DNA from: Chinchilla lanigera
Taxonomy: Eukaryota; Chordata; Mammalia; Rodentia; Chinchillidae
Direction: 5' to 3'
Assembly (NCBI RefSeq): GCF_000276665.1
Contig: NW_004955465.1
Coordinates: forward strand, 5,382,981-5,446,980
Length of the DNA stretch: 64,000 nucleotides
This document shows positions 1-10,769 of this stretch, piece by piece; the stretch's first letter is position 1; each line of letters begins with the position of its first letter. The notes under the pieces are model-generated. The model made no database searches, was not told the DNA's origin, and worked only from the letters and a program-made list of their open reading frames with translations. The translations under genes and the position numbers were made by a program.

Positions 1-79
1 ACACTCAAAATGTATAAGTGTTAATATTTATTATATATCTGGATATAGTCTCATGGCTAATAATGTACATTAGGTTCTG

Positions 80-190
80 TGAAGTAAATACTTTTATTGT
101 TCCCATTTTACAGTTGGAAGTCCTGCAGCTTAGCTAGATTAAGTAATATGTGTTCAGCATATAAGAATTGAGATTTAACAAAACTAGAAA
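80..190 (-). repeat. MIR SINE fragment
   Basis: The stretch reads like the reverse complement of the MIR core: a CCCATTTTACAG motif, then an AAGT-rich segment, TTAAGTAATATG, and an ending resembling GAATTGAGATTT. MIR is an ancient tRNA-derived SINE shared by all mammals. The copy is heavily diverged and has no visible target duplication, so the edges are approximate. Confidence 0.6.
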
Positions 191-789
191 TTACACCAAG
201 AATTAAGGAATAATTACTAACATTAGGATACTGATTATGTTCCTTGTTTTAATTCTGTAGTTAATATATACAGAGCAAGGACCATTCTGAAATTATTATT
301 CTCTTCTGTATTAAATAAGATATTAAGTAATCAAATGTTTTAACCCATCTCTACTTAAAATGTGATCTCTTGTTCGAGTAACTATAGACACCAAACCCTA
401 CTAAATCTATAACTGAAGAGAAACACAAATCATTTTTCAATGCTGCCCTCTATTTCACAATTTCTTAAAAATTCTGAGTAGGATCTATGATGTGATAAGC
501 CATGAGGAGTGGTGTCCTTTCAAACTGCCTGAGCCATTCTCCCATAAATAAGTTAATTTGCTTTTCAGTTTGGAAATTCCCTCCTTTTGTTCCTGTGGTT
601 TTTAAGGAGTTTAGAAAAGACAGTGAAGATTAAGTAAAAACTTGAAGTTCATAAACATCTTGGACGTATGAAAGCTTCTATTTATTACATTCAAACACCA
701 TGAATTTCCCAGGAAGTCAAGGGGAGGAGGTGCTAGCATTGCCAGAATGGGGCACAGGCTTGCCAGGAGGGTTTAGTGGCCTTTTGCTG
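191..789. other. Unique AT-rich sequence, nothing recognised
   Basis: I see no repeat family, long open frame or RNA gene here. Both strands carry many stops. Confidence 0.5.
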
Positions 790-1600
790 CGCCTTGTGAC
801 AATGAATTGTGCACCAGTGCTCCCCACCTTGCTCCTGCGCTGAGCGGGACAGCAGTCCGGTTCAGACAAGCCCTCGCGCGAACTCACCTGCAGCTTGCCA
901 GCGCCTTCCAGAGCGGGATGCTGGCGATCAGACAAAACTCTGCCTGAAAGTTCATTTTGCGAATGCGTCCAAGTCAAAGAGCCATTTTTACAGGGCTAGT
1001 TTCAAGCAAATCTCTGCCAAGCTTAAATTTCCCATCTCACACTGCCATCTACTGTCCGAGGCCCTACGCTCTGAAGAAAGAAGGAAGAAGCAAAATCCCA
1101 AGCCCTTCAGGAGACCCTCGTGTTGTTCCTGGACACTCTTTTCAGAACCCGCCTTTACGGTAATCAAATCTGACTGCTTTATGTCCCTAACAACGCTGTT
1201 TCTCACTTTGCGCTCACATAAAGTACATGTGGGCCAAAACCAGACTACTTGGCTTCATGTGAAAGAGAAAAATAGCTGTAGTCCTTGTTTTAAAACAATG
1301 AAAAGAAGTGCCATACAACATCCAGGGAAAATAGACTCAAAAGCTGTTGGCTGACGATCCTTGTCACTCTGTTTTAATTGTGGAAAAACAAAGCTGCCTT
1401 AAACTGGACTTCATTAGCATTGGTGTGGCCTGCAAGCTCTAAGCAAGCTGGGCCTAGGCCGCTAACAAGAATTTCAGCAAATAAATGGCCAGGGCTAGAC
1501 AATGTTACGAGGCCGTCCAAGTCCAAGGGCGCGTTCATCTATCATAGGAGATTAATCTACTGTGGGCCTATGGGAAAAGGGCAACACTTTTAAAGCAGTG
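790..1600. other. GC-richer unique block with scattered CpGs
   Basis: The block is visibly richer in G+C and CpG than its surroundings, for example GCGCG near 876, and matches no repeat family I know. The longest open frame of the window (809-1354, plus strand, 181 codons) lies here, but its protein has no recognisable domain, so it may be a chance effect of composition. The minus-strand candidate exon at 888-1070 is inside this block. Possible roles are a promoter or enhancer, or an exon of a non-coding transcript. Function is not shown by the sequence. Confidence 0.4.
888..1070 (-). other. Candidate spliced exon (non-coding or first coding exon)
   Basis: On the minus strand a long pyrimidine tract ending TTCTTTCTTCAG lies just before position 1070. 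At 888/887 there is a near-ideal 5' splice site, CTGCAG followed by GTGAGTT. The implied exon is 183 nt. All three frames contain a stop early in it, so it cannot be an internal coding exon read right through. One ATG, at 955-953 with A at -3, stays open for 22 codons to the donor and leaves two bases. The encoded start is hydrophobic in its middle, loosely like a signal peptide. If unspliced, the frame meets a stop directly after the donor. It could be a 5' UTR or first coding exon, a lncRNA exon, or chance. I do not recognise the peptide. Confidence 0.3.
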
Positions 1601-1924
1601 AAACTAAGATTTTTAGGCCACCTGTTACAAAGCAAAGGATTTTAAAGACAACTTAGAAATCCATTTCAAATATTTAAATACTAAATATTCAAGAAGAAAA
1701 ATAGTAGGGTGTATGTGTTGGGTAGTCCAGAAAGAAAAGAATATCTGCTGGTGCACTGATCTTCCCTCATTTCCATCCTACATTGGTGAGACCGTTGCCC
1801 CGAAGCAGATTTTCTCAGTTTTAGATAAATTGGCCCCAAACTGGATAGATTTATTACTCTATCCTTCATAGAAGAAATTTCCAGCCATCACTGGCACAAA
1901 AAGGCTGTTTGTTTTTTTCTAAAT
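1601..1924. other. Unique sequence, nothing recognised
   Basis: There is no clear repeat or gene. A short minus-strand open frame (1681-1869) has no recognisable features. Confidence 0.4.
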
Positions 1925-2005
1925 TTTTTGGGGGGTACCGGGAATTGAATTTAGGACCTCACACTTGCCAGGCAGGCACTCAGCCACTAAGCTAAATATC
2001 TAGCC
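1925..2005 (-). repeat. ID SINE, diverged
   Basis: Read on the minus strand this is a tRNA-derived ID element: an A-box-like region (TTAGCTTAGTGGC), CTGCCTGGCAAG, and a B-box-like region ending in a GGTACC-type motif. The T-rich sequence just to the left is the A-tail. It is more diverged than the young IDs in this window, and I see no clear target duplication. Confidence 0.8.
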
Positions 2006-2324
2006 TTTCAATTTGCTTATATTTTGCTTATATTATAAATCCAACATGTATCAACACTTAGTTGTTCTGTTTTTCTATAAGGCCCAACCTGAAGTCGCAA
2101 AATGAGTTCTATATTAGCAGCACAAAGATTTATTCAACATAGCTTTGCTACTTGGTGTCTGCAAATCACACCCATAATTTCGCTGTTTGAAAATGGGAGG
2201 CAGTAATTCTTTTCCTTCCGGTATCATAAGGAGAAAGAGTGTCATTTAAATATGCTATTCAGTTTGAAATTTCCTAAGAATGGAAATCTGAACCACCCCC
2301 CACCACCAAAAAATAAATGAAAGA
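2006..2324. other. Unique sequence, nothing recognised
   Basis: No repeat family or gene-like feature was seen between the ID element and the purine tract. Confidence 0.4.
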
Positions 2325-2451
2325 TGGAAGGAAGGAAGGGAAGGAGGAAAGAAGGTAAGGGAGGGAGGGAGGGAGGGAGGGAGGAAGGGAGGGAGGAAGG
2401 GAGGGAGGGAGGGAGGGAGGGAAGAAGGGAGGGAGGGAGGGAGGGAGGGAA
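2325..2451 (+). repeat. (GGGA)n/(GGAA)n purine tract
   Basis: About 125 bases of almost pure G and A, built mainly of GGGA repeats with AAGG interruptions. It accounts for the Ser/Leu/Pro-rich frames read on the minus strand and the Gly/Arg/Glu-rich frame on the plus strand, which should not be called genes. Confidence 0.95.
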
Positions 2452-2489
2452 AAGTCTGCTGCATTGGGGAAGATGGTGGAACGCATCTA

Positions 2490-2660
2490 TACCAGTGAAT
2501 CTCATATTGCACTGTGGGCCTCAGAATCTCAGAGGCACAGATTGCTGGGCCCTACCCTGGAAGCTGTGACTCACTCTGAGGAAGAGCCTGGTATTTTAAT
2601 TTCTAACACCCTCCCAGGCAGTGGTCCCCAGGGCGCACTTTGAGTGACACGGACCTAGCG
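2490..2660 (+). mobile_element. MER5A-like hAT-Charlie element
   Basis: The order of motifs matches the non-autonomous DNA transposon MER5A: CAGTGAATCTCA, then CAGATTGCTGGGCCCTACC, a middle part with GGTATTTTAATTTCTAACA, then CCCAGGCAGTGGTCC and a CACTTTGAGTGAC end. It is an old, immobile mammalian element. Confidence 0.75.
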
Positions 2661-3260
2661 TAAGGCCCCTTTGTAGAGCCCAGACCAAAAACTAGGCTGG
2701 ACAGTATCACCAGCATTCCAGACATTGATGAAATGTCTCAGCAACCTACTGCTTCCTTTTCTACCTCAACCAGGTGTTGTTAGTCACTGTTGTCTCTGTG
2801 GACTCACAAACCAGACTGAAAACAAGAAAAGAATTCAGTCTCTGTAGGAAAAGCAGAAGAATGAATGAGACGTGCAGGTCAGCTCATTATTTTTAAAGTT
2901 ATCTGAATTGCTCTATTTTACTGTTTTGTTGTTGTGTACTTTTCTATTTGCTTTTTAAAAGAAAAGAGAATAAGGTTCTAACTATATCTGCCCTAATATT
3001 CTCCAGCACATACCAGGAGCTCAAAAACATTTGTGAAATAAGTAGATGTTCAAATAAAGGTAAGTGCATGAAAGTATGAGTTATCCACTGAAGTTCTTTG
3101 CTGGAAGAATGAACAATAGATGTGTCCTAGAGGAAATTTCAAACATTTTAGTACTGTTTGAGATGTTGTACTGAAGAACTAGGTGTATAATGGTTAAAAA
3201 AAAAAAATAGAAGCAGTTTAGATCTTTAGTTTGGAGCTAAGTAGAAAGAGTTACATTAAA
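2661..3260. other. Unique sequence, nothing recognised
   Basis: No identifiable repeat or gene. A short poly(A) run sits near 3198. Confidence 0.4.
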
Positions 3261-3273
3261 GACATTAATTCTC

Positions 3274-3380
3274 GGGGCTGGGGATTTAGCTCAGCGGCAA
3301 AAGCGCCTGCCTGGCAAGCACAAAGTCGTAAGTTCAGTTCCCCGTACCAGAGAAAAACCAAAAAAAAAAAAAAAAAAAAA
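3274..3380 (+). repeat. Young ID SINE
   Basis: A full-length tRNA-derived SINE: GGGGCTGGGGATTTAGCTCA at the 5' end (A box), CTGCCTGGCAAG, a B-box region, and the AGAAAAACC plus poly(A) tail. The flanks carry an exact GACATTAATTC duplication (3261-3271 and 3381-3391), the mark of L1-driven insertion. It is transcribed, if at all, by RNA polymerase III from its internal promoter. Confidence 0.95.
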
Positions 3381-3391
3381 GACATTAATTC

Positions 3392-4483
3392 CCCATGTCT
3401 ACAGCGGATTAGGCATGGAAACAGTCACTCTGCAGTATGGCAACTATGGAAAGTTTTTTTGAGTTTTGCACAATAAGTAGGAATCATCCAGACCTAGACT
3501 GTAAAGGTGAGAATGTGAAAATGAAAATTCATATATATATATGAACATATATTATGAAATATGTTAATGTAATATAAATCACATTGCTCATGGATTTTGA
3601 TCCTAGAGCAAGAAGACTACATTGTCTTCCAAATGTTTCAGGCCAATAGATGTTACTGAGCTAGAGGAATTCTGAATTTTTGCTGATTTCTATCAAAATT
3701 AAAACATTATAGAAAAAAGAAACATAACAGTAAAAGGAGCAGCAACATGTTTGTTGTAACTAGTATTTATCTTCTCAAATCATATTAAAGCCTGGATTAA
3801 CTCAAATGCTCTAATTATATGTTCAGGATGAGATATATCTCTTGCTAAGACTATTATGGCAAAATAAAAGCTTAATGAGTCCAATTCTATCATCACTTTG
3901 GCTCTGAATGTATAACTTAAAAGTTTGTTTAAAACCAAGCAAATGCTACTCTCAGGGAACATTTTTTTTTGGCAAAAGAGCTGTATTAAAAGTAATAAAG
4001 TGATAATCCATCATAAATGTACATGATTTATTATAAAAAATTTAAGTTAATATTGGCATGCTAAAAATCACATGCTGTAATTTAAAAATATTTATTCTCT
4101 GAACAGATGGACATTCCCTCCTTTCTGAATAAAAGTATTAGAGAATTTATACCTTGTTACTTCAAAGTTTATTAAAAGGAAGAAAAACACATATTCAGTA
4201 TTTTTAAAATTATTTTATGTTTCTATTTCTGCTTGTATCTCTTCCCAGTTTTAGCAATATTCCCATATAACACTGTATAAAATTATACTGAAATATTTTA
4301 AGTTTTTTATGAAACTGTATGAACAGAATAAATTTCTGACTCCAATAACTTCCACAAGCATCCATGGGACACCTGTTCATACAAAGCCCTTGGGTAACCA
4401 CTGGATGGAGAAGGAATATTCAATATGTGGGGAAAAATACAAACTAAGGAAAAGCACGGGAGACTCAAGGGATTAATGTGGTC
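3392..4483. other. Unique AT-rich sequence, nothing recognised
   Basis: No element or gene identified. A short AT microsatellite-like patch occurs at about 3530-3550. Confidence 0.4.
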
Positions 4484-4496
4484 CAGAAACAAGGTA

Positions 4497-4714
4497 GGGG
4501 CTGGGGATTTAGCTCAGCGGCAAAAGCGCCTGCCTGGCAAGCGCAAGGTCGTGAGTTCGGTTCCCGGTACCGGAGAAAAANNNNNNNNNNNNNNNNNNNN
4601 NNNNNNNNNNNNNNNNNNNNNNNNNNNNNNNNNNNNNNNNNNNNNNNNNNNNNNNNNNNNNNNNNNNNNNNNNNNNNNNNAGAAAAACCAAAAAAAAAAA
4701 AAAAAAAAAAAAAA
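4497..4714 (+). repeat. Young ID SINE broken by an N gap
   Basis: The head and body match the other young IDs, and the flanks carry an exact 13-bp duplication, CAGAAACAAGGTA (4484-4496 and 4715-4727). A run of 100 N sits inside the tail. Because both duplications are present and the tail restarts with AGAAAAACC after the gap, the element seems complete without the N block. Confidence 0.9.
4581..4680. other. Assembly gap (100 N)
   Basis: Exactly 100 N, the usual placeholder for a gap of unknown size. AGAAAAA occurs both just before (4574-4580) and just after (4681-4687) the gap. Confidence 0.98.
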
Positions 4715-4727
4715 CAGAAACAAGGTA

Positions 4728-5299
4728 GATGTGGGTGGGAAGTGGTTGTCACTTAAGAACACATCTGGGGAAGGAAGTAAAGATCAGATCAGGAAGAACA
4801 TGACTAGCCACATTTTCTAGTTTGTGTTTAAGAGCAGAGCCTATGACAAGGCCTTGGACAGGTACTTTGTTATTTGAGTTGATTCCAGGTTTCACAAGTG
4901 AAAATGAGGTCAAAGTGAGATAAAGATGATTGTAAAGTGCTGTTCATGGGCCCATCGTGGCTATGGTGACACGCCTCAACTCTACATGGTACCTGTCACA
5001 TTATGGAATTGTAGGCTCCAATGGCCACACAGGTCCAAGAATCATCCTGATAGAGGTTGTGAGACTGTAGAAACTGTGACACTGAAGCCTGGAGAGGTCT
5101 GGGGCATTTAGCCATTTCTGCTATCTCCCACTGTTCTGCAGTAGCCCCAGGGGTCACTGAACCTCAATAACTAGAGTAGCTGCCATAGTGCTAGAGATCA
5201 CCCTCCTGTAGAGAAAGGGAAATGGACCTTACACCTGATACAGAAAACCAACTGTCTCCAGCTGCAGGCAATTCTAATGGTCAAAGGATTGGAGATGAG
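4728..5299. other. Unique sequence, nothing recognised
   Basis: No repeat family or gene identified. The short frames here carry no recognisable domain. Confidence 0.35.
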
Positions 5300-5595
5300 T
5301 TGAGCATTCAATAATGACTGCTATCCTATGGTTCTGTTTTTAATTTTCTGAGAAATATCCATGGTGTTTTCGATACTGGCTGCATCCTTCTACATTCCCA
5401 CCAGCACTGTGCCAGCATTTCCACTTCAAATCCTGACTTATGCTTGCTTGCTTTCTTTTTGATACCAGTTACCCCAATTAGCATGAGTTGATGTCCAGTT
5501 GTGGTTCTGATTTGCATTTCCCTGAGTAATGATATTGAACAGTTTTGTCACATACCTGTTGGCCATTTGTATGTCTTCTAGAAATATCACAATTC
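5300..5595 (-). mobile_element. L1 fragment (late ORF2)
   Basis: On the minus strand the sequence follows the late ORF2 part of mammalian L1: the segment telling of neighbouring ATACAAATGGCCAACAGGTA, the GGGAATGTAGAAGGATGCAG motif and the ATTTCTCAGAAAATTAAAAA motif. It has many stops. It ends abruptly at about 5596, where L1 sequence in the opposite orientation starts. Confidence 0.75.
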
Positions 5596-5599
5596 CTGA

Positions 5600-6085
5600 C
5601 TTCCAAATACATTAATCAAATCAGTATTGTACTGACATCAATACAGGAAATAAAACCAATAGAACAGAATAGACAGTCCAGAACTAATTCAGTAACTATA
5701 TAATCAATAGATCTTCTAGAATAGTGCCAAGAATACACAATGGAAAATATCTCTTCCACAAATAATGTTGGGAAAATCAGATATCTACATGTAATAGAAT
5801 AACTTTGGACCCTTACATCATTCCCAAAAATTAATTCAAAATAGATTAAAGGCTTAAATATAAGTCTAAAAGCTTTAAATTTCCCAGAATACATGGGACA
5901 AGCTTCCTGGCATTGATCTTGGCAATGTTTTTATGGAAATGACACCAAAAGCATAAGCTACAAAAACAAAAAAGACTAGGGTGACTTACATCAAACTTCA
6001 AAACCCACATGACAAAAAACAATCAACAAAGCGAAAAAGGCAATTTATGCAACTGGAGAAAGTAGTTGCAAGGCATTTTCTCATG
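5600..6085 (+). mobile_element. L1 ORF2 fragment
   Basis: The plus strand follows L1 ORF2 just upstream of the region seen inverted at 5300-5595: AATAGAACAGAATAGACAGT, a TTGGACCCTTACATCATTCC-type motif, TCAAAATAGATTAAAGGCTT and ATGACACCAAAAGCATAAGC. It is decayed, with no usable reading frame. The two pieces together fit one minus-strand insertion with an inverted 5' segment. Confidence 0.8.
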
Positions 6086-6297
6086 CTCACATATCTAAGC
6101 ATCCACACTTGTACCTATATATGTCTGCCAGATAAATGATTATTCTATAAAACAGAGGATGTGCCTCTGCTCCACCTCTGTTGTATTTACTTCACTCAAG
6201 TTCTACATTTGATAGTTCTCTACCAAGACTGCTCAAGGTCAACAAAGATCTTCACATTCTAAACTCAGTCACCAGCCCTCAGGTCTTACCTTACTAG

Positions 6298-6460
6298 ATG
6301 CTGTGCTCTGAATGGTGAAGCCCTTTCAAAATTCATATGTTGAAATTTAACCTCCAGTGCAATAGTATTAAGAAGTACAGTTTTTAGGAAGGGATTAGGT
6401 ATGAGGACCCCTGCTCATGAATGGAAGTGTATATATCGGTCACTTCACCCTCAGTATGAT
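6298..6460 (+). mobile_element. MLT1-type LTR, 5' part
   Basis: The segment resembles the start of an MLT1 (MaLR) LTR: GCTCTGAATGGTG, AAATTCATATGTTGAAATTT, an AGTATTAAGAAG region, GGGATTAGGTATGAGGAC and CTCATGAATGGAAG. The second half of the LTR is missing. Confidence 0.65.
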
Positions 6461-6734
6461 TTTTGATTTTGAAGCATCCAGAAATTCTGCCTAACAAACA
6501 GCTAATTCAAACAAAATAAAGAAGATCACATATCTACTGAAAAAGTAAAATTGAATGAGGTTTACAATATCCAGTCCATCCACTTGTACATATTTCTGTA
6601 GCCCTAAGTACTCCAATTGAAAAGAGCAATGTGCCCCATTATAACACCACATTCTAGGCCAAACTAATTTCCTTCCTGCAAAGTTGCAATCACCCACTGC
6701 CTTCCCCACCACCACCTTCAGCCTCTTGCTCCCA

Positions 6735-7110
6735 ACTCCCATGGATTCTGAACAACAGCCAGAGTGAGACTTTAAAAGCTCAGGACCAGTGGTATCATCA
6801 GGCTATTGTCTGTCATTCTGTGGTGGTTTCACATTATCTTAGAGTACTACTCAAACTCTTCCCTGTGGCAAACAGACCCTGGGAAACCTATGTCTTGACT
6901 ACTTGGTAAGTTTCAACTTCTCTGACTCTCTTGTTCCTCTTGGTTCTCATTTTCTATCGCTCCAACCTGCCTTGAGACTTCCTACCACTGGGATTTTGTA
7001 CTATTTGTTTGGCTACTGTGCTTCTCTTAATTACCTCATATTCATCTTTCCTGTCACATTTCAACTCAAGATTGGTTGCTTGGTGCAACTCAAACAGTAC
7101 CAGGAAGTCA
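6735..7110 (+). mobile_element. L2 LINE 3' region fragment
   Basis: The order of motifs matches the L2 3' half: CAACAGCCAGAGTGAGACTT, then a CTCAAACTCTTCCCTGTGGC segment, later CCTGCCTTGAGACTTCCTAC and GTGCTTCTCTTAATTACCTC. It is old, strongly diverged and non-coding. Confidence 0.55.
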
Positions 7111-8549
7111 GAATTCTATATAAATACCAACTGCATGTCTGGCTGAATTGAAACAGAACATTTCCAGGGAAGAAAAACATATGGACTGAAACTTAGTTTT
7201 ACCTACAACCGGAGATATTTATTAGAGGAGATTTAGCCAAAAAATGTCTAAGGAGAGAGCTAGAAAATATTGGGGATGGAGAAGATGAAACGACAGAAGG
7301 TCGTAAGCCATGGGAACGCCGGATGTAGAAGAAAATGTGTCCTGACATAGCTTTGCTTGAATACAACTGCATGTTTATAATTAGGTATCAATGCATTACC
7401 AAGGGAAAGTAACCAAAGGAGAAAAACCCTTCCTGAATGATAGCACAGAAGCACAGGTATGTGGGCCTTGCACGTGGCTTGTCTATTGCAGTCAACCTAA
7501 GCCTATTCTGGGGCAAAGGTTTCATTTACAGATTACACCCAGGGCCACTGCCGTCGTGTGTGCAGTGATTTGACATGGCATGTCTTGATTCTTGGCCTTC
7601 CTCTGCTGCCTCTGACCTCATCTCCATCCATTGCCGCTACAGGCTTAAGGCGCTCGGTCTGAGCAGTAGCCTTGACCCTCCAGGGGCCATTTATGAGGCA
7701 AGACATCAGCATCAGGACTGCTATGCCTTCAAGGGAAATAGAGAAACAAGGATAGGATCGCGCATCACTGTTTCTGTTCTTTTTTCCACTGAAATACTAA
7801 ACCTTAGAAATGATCGACTGAAACAGTCTTGCTTTAGAGATTAAATTGTTTTTAAATCCCTGAAATGCAGAGAACAGACTTACCCATAGACCTACAGCTG
7901 CATAACAAAGAATCGGATGCCCAAACTCCTTAGTCCGGTGATGTTCTATGGAGCGTGTCACCCCGGTGCTCCCTGCAGTCCATTAATGTTTAAAGATTTT
8001 ATCATCTTTAGTCAAAAACTGAATATGTGAAATTTTATTTCACAGCACAATCTTATTTTTCTCCACATTACTTCAAGTCATTTTTTGGTTTCCTTTTTTT
8101 AATATGATTACTTGACCATGCCATACACTTTCGCAGTTGAAGGAAAATCTCCTGCTTCATCCCAGGTGTGATATCCTCATTTGAGAGGCAGCTCCTCAGT
8201 TGTGCAGTTCAGCGTGACGTTTTACTTTGATAAAAAGAACAAAAAAAGTGAGCTTGCTGAAACGTTTGACCATCTTCTGATGTGTCTGTCAGTTATCTTA
8301 AAATAGGTTGCCTAACATTTTACATTAAATTTCCAATAAACTAATGTTAAATGTATACCCTTTTCACAGCAATAGAATGGCTTCAGCTCTATGTACTCTC
8401 CTCCCATGGTTCTCCTTCCTGCACACTTTGGAATTAATTAATGACAAGTATTGTATTTATGTCTTCACAGTAGTCATTTGTAATTTCACTATACTATTGG
8501 TTTTTGTCTAAATATATCACATGTAGGATCTCATTGCGTTCTCACCAAA
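7111..8549. other. Unique sequence with a GC-richer patch at 7460-7840
   Basis: No repeat family identified. The patch at 7460-7840 has more CpGs than its surroundings, a pyrimidine tract ending CATTGCCGCTACAG near 7640 and an open frame at 7575-7844, but no matching 5' splice site and no recognisable protein. It may be conserved non-coding DNA. Confidence 0.35.
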
Positions 8550-8690
8550 CTGGTAAAAATTTTTACAATGACATTTTGCAAGATGAAGAAGGCACAAGGA
8601 GGTTAAAGCGTTTGCTCCAAATCACATCTGCAGAGCTAGGCTTTGACACCAGTAGGAGCACATTCAGCTGCTCTGCTAATTCCCTAAGAA
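8550..8690 (-). repeat. MIR SINE fragment
   Basis: The reverse complement of MIR can be followed through AGATGAAGAAGGCACAAGG, AGGTTAAAGCGTTTGCTCC, AAATCACATCTGCAGAGCTA and GGCTTTGACACCAGTAGGAG. The overlapping plus-strand frame 8504-8887 is not a gene. Confidence 0.8.
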
Positions 8691-10415
8691 ATGATAGGGA
8701 ATGTTTCTCAAATGTGTCTGAAGATTTCTCTCCTGTAGTAAGGTTATGGGTAAGTAACTTCAAGGATAGCTTTTATTTCTTTAAAATAACGCAGACTCAG
8801 CAGCTTACTATATTTTATTTCCTCTCTATTTCACAGTTTGATATAGCTATGCATCAAAAGAAAACACAGCAACAACTCTTAACCTGACCCCATCATATCT
8901 TCTGTATCTTCTTTTGACGTATACTCTCTATATTAATTGGTTCTTAATTAATCTTTGTGCTTTGGGATTTGAAATAGCTTCAGAGTATTGGTAGCCAGTT
9001 TCTTTGCTGGCTCATTTTTTCTAGCAATGTTGATTGAAAATTAATTCAATGGAGAAGAAAATGACGATAGACTGTATAGCAACATGGCCTGTGGGTGCTC
9101 AATTTAAAAATCCTGACAATTAGGGTCATAATTTCGACTAAAGTTTGCATGTAGACACTAAGAAGACATCATTCTGGAGCCTACAGGCATATTCCATGCT
9201 AAGAAGAATCCCTTTTGTCAGGCAATGAAGATATTATTCTTTATTTAGAAAGAGGATAAAAATATTTGTTGCCGGCTTTGAATTTTTAGTTAAGCAGTAT
9301 GAAATTATTGAGTGTAATTGTATCCTGCACAAGGTAAAGCAACATTTGAGACTTAGATGAAAAAAAAGAAAAACAACTTCTAAATGTTCCTGTAAAGCCA
9401 GCCCCTAGCCACAGAGATCTGAACAACGTTTGATTAAGATTAAATCTTATTGCTCTATTTTCTTACCCAGTGGGAGTCATTTTATTTTTTTGTCTGTTAA
9501 CAGTGAACAATTTCTAGAAAACCATATTCAGATGGTTCCTAACAATCAGGTGATTGTTATTTCTGTTCTTTGAAGATTTGATTTTGCTCTTTTAAAGTTC
9601 ATACTTATCCATTGTTTGATTGTAATGTCCTATAAATCCAAATATGTCGCATGATGGATAAGCGTGTAATAATTCAATTACATTAACAATAGCCAATAAC
9701 CAATGGAAAAATATATTCTGAGTTTACTAAATGCAAACCACAAATGCACAAAAGCCTTTTAATATTTTCCTAGTTTCTAATATTGAAACATCATGCTGCT
9801 ACAGTGAATAGCAAGGGAATTCTTTATCTTTGTTTAAAGTCAAATCAAAACATGTAAGAACTAGAAAATTTTGAAATGCAAACTCATAATTCTCCACAAA
9901 CTATATGTATAATATATATATATAGATGCCATTAATACATAATACTGACCAATTGGTACATGTGGATATTCTCAGTTCTAAATGAAAATATTTACAAATC
10001 ATTTACATGCCCATTGTTAGAGATGGCTGTTGCCCACATCCAATGGCGATTTTCTCCCTTTTCCTTAGTAATTGAACTATGGACTTTATATCTCTGCATA
10101 ATTGACCATAATCGACCACATGTAGCTGCAGAGACCATGTTCACGCAACATTTATTTCACTACATTACCATAATTGTTCTATTATTTGTTATTGTTGTCA
10201 ATCTCTATTGTACCTAATATGTAAACTTTATCATATGTCAGTGTATGGGAAAAAAGCAGTATATGTAGGGTTTGGTACTATTTGTGGTTTCAGGCACCCT
10301 TTGGAGGCTTGGAAACTTTCCCCTGTGGATAAGGGGGATGTTGTGCAGTCTTGGCTCAACTCCACCTCACATTCTCTCTCAGACCCAGTAGTCTCTCAAA
10401 ATCTCATTCACCTAG
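8691..10415. other. Unique AT-rich sequence, nothing recognised
   Basis: No repeat family or gene seen, apart from a small AT dinucleotide run at about 9907-9924. Confidence 0.4.
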
Positions 10416-10764
10416 TGTCTTGGTTACTTTTTTCTTGTTGCTGGGACAAAATACCTGACTCCCAAAATTAAGGAAGGAAAGGTTTATTTCATTTACAGTT
10501 TGTGGAGGTTTCAGTCCGTACTTGGCAGATTATAAGGCAGAGTGGCACATGGCAGAGGGCTACAGCTCATGGCACAGAACACAGCAAAAGCAACAACCAC
10601 AAAAGCCAGGAATGGCCTCAAGCGCTCTTTTGCTCTCCCTTACATATGCAAACTATCCACCCCAGGGTAGGTGCAGCTCTCACACCCCTAATCAATCAAA
10701 CTTTAAAAGCCTGCCCCATGGCAGCATGAGGCTTTGAGGGGACACCCAGACATAAACCATAACA
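10416..10764 (-). mobile_element. Rodent MaLR-type solo LTR
   Basis: The element runs TG...CA (349 bp) and is flanked by an exact 5-bp duplication, CCTAG (10411-10415 and 10765-10769). Read on the plus strand it starts TGTCTTGGTTACTTTTTTCT and ends CATAAACCATAACA, a typical ERVL-MaLR LTR in reverse. It closely resembles the LTR at 27200-27572. No internal retroviral sequence lies next to it, so it is a solo LTR. Confidence 0.9.
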
Positions 10765-10769
10765 CCTAG

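Noticed and set aside
809..1354. Longest plus-strand frame (181 codons)
   Set aside because: No domain or motif recognised, other frames in the same GC-richer block are also open, and the better splice signals there are on the opposite strand.
2242..2569. Ser/Leu/Pro-rich and Gly/Arg/Glu-rich proteins
   Set aside because: They are translations of the GGGA purine tract in different frames.
4497..4580. A functional tRNA gene
   Set aside because: The A/B-box resemblance is that of an ID SINE, with a SINE tail and target duplications. The same applies to the other ID copies.
4425..4820. Frames of 60-131 codons crossing the first N gap on both strands
   Set aside because: They are translated through 100 unknown bases inside a SINE and cannot be genes.
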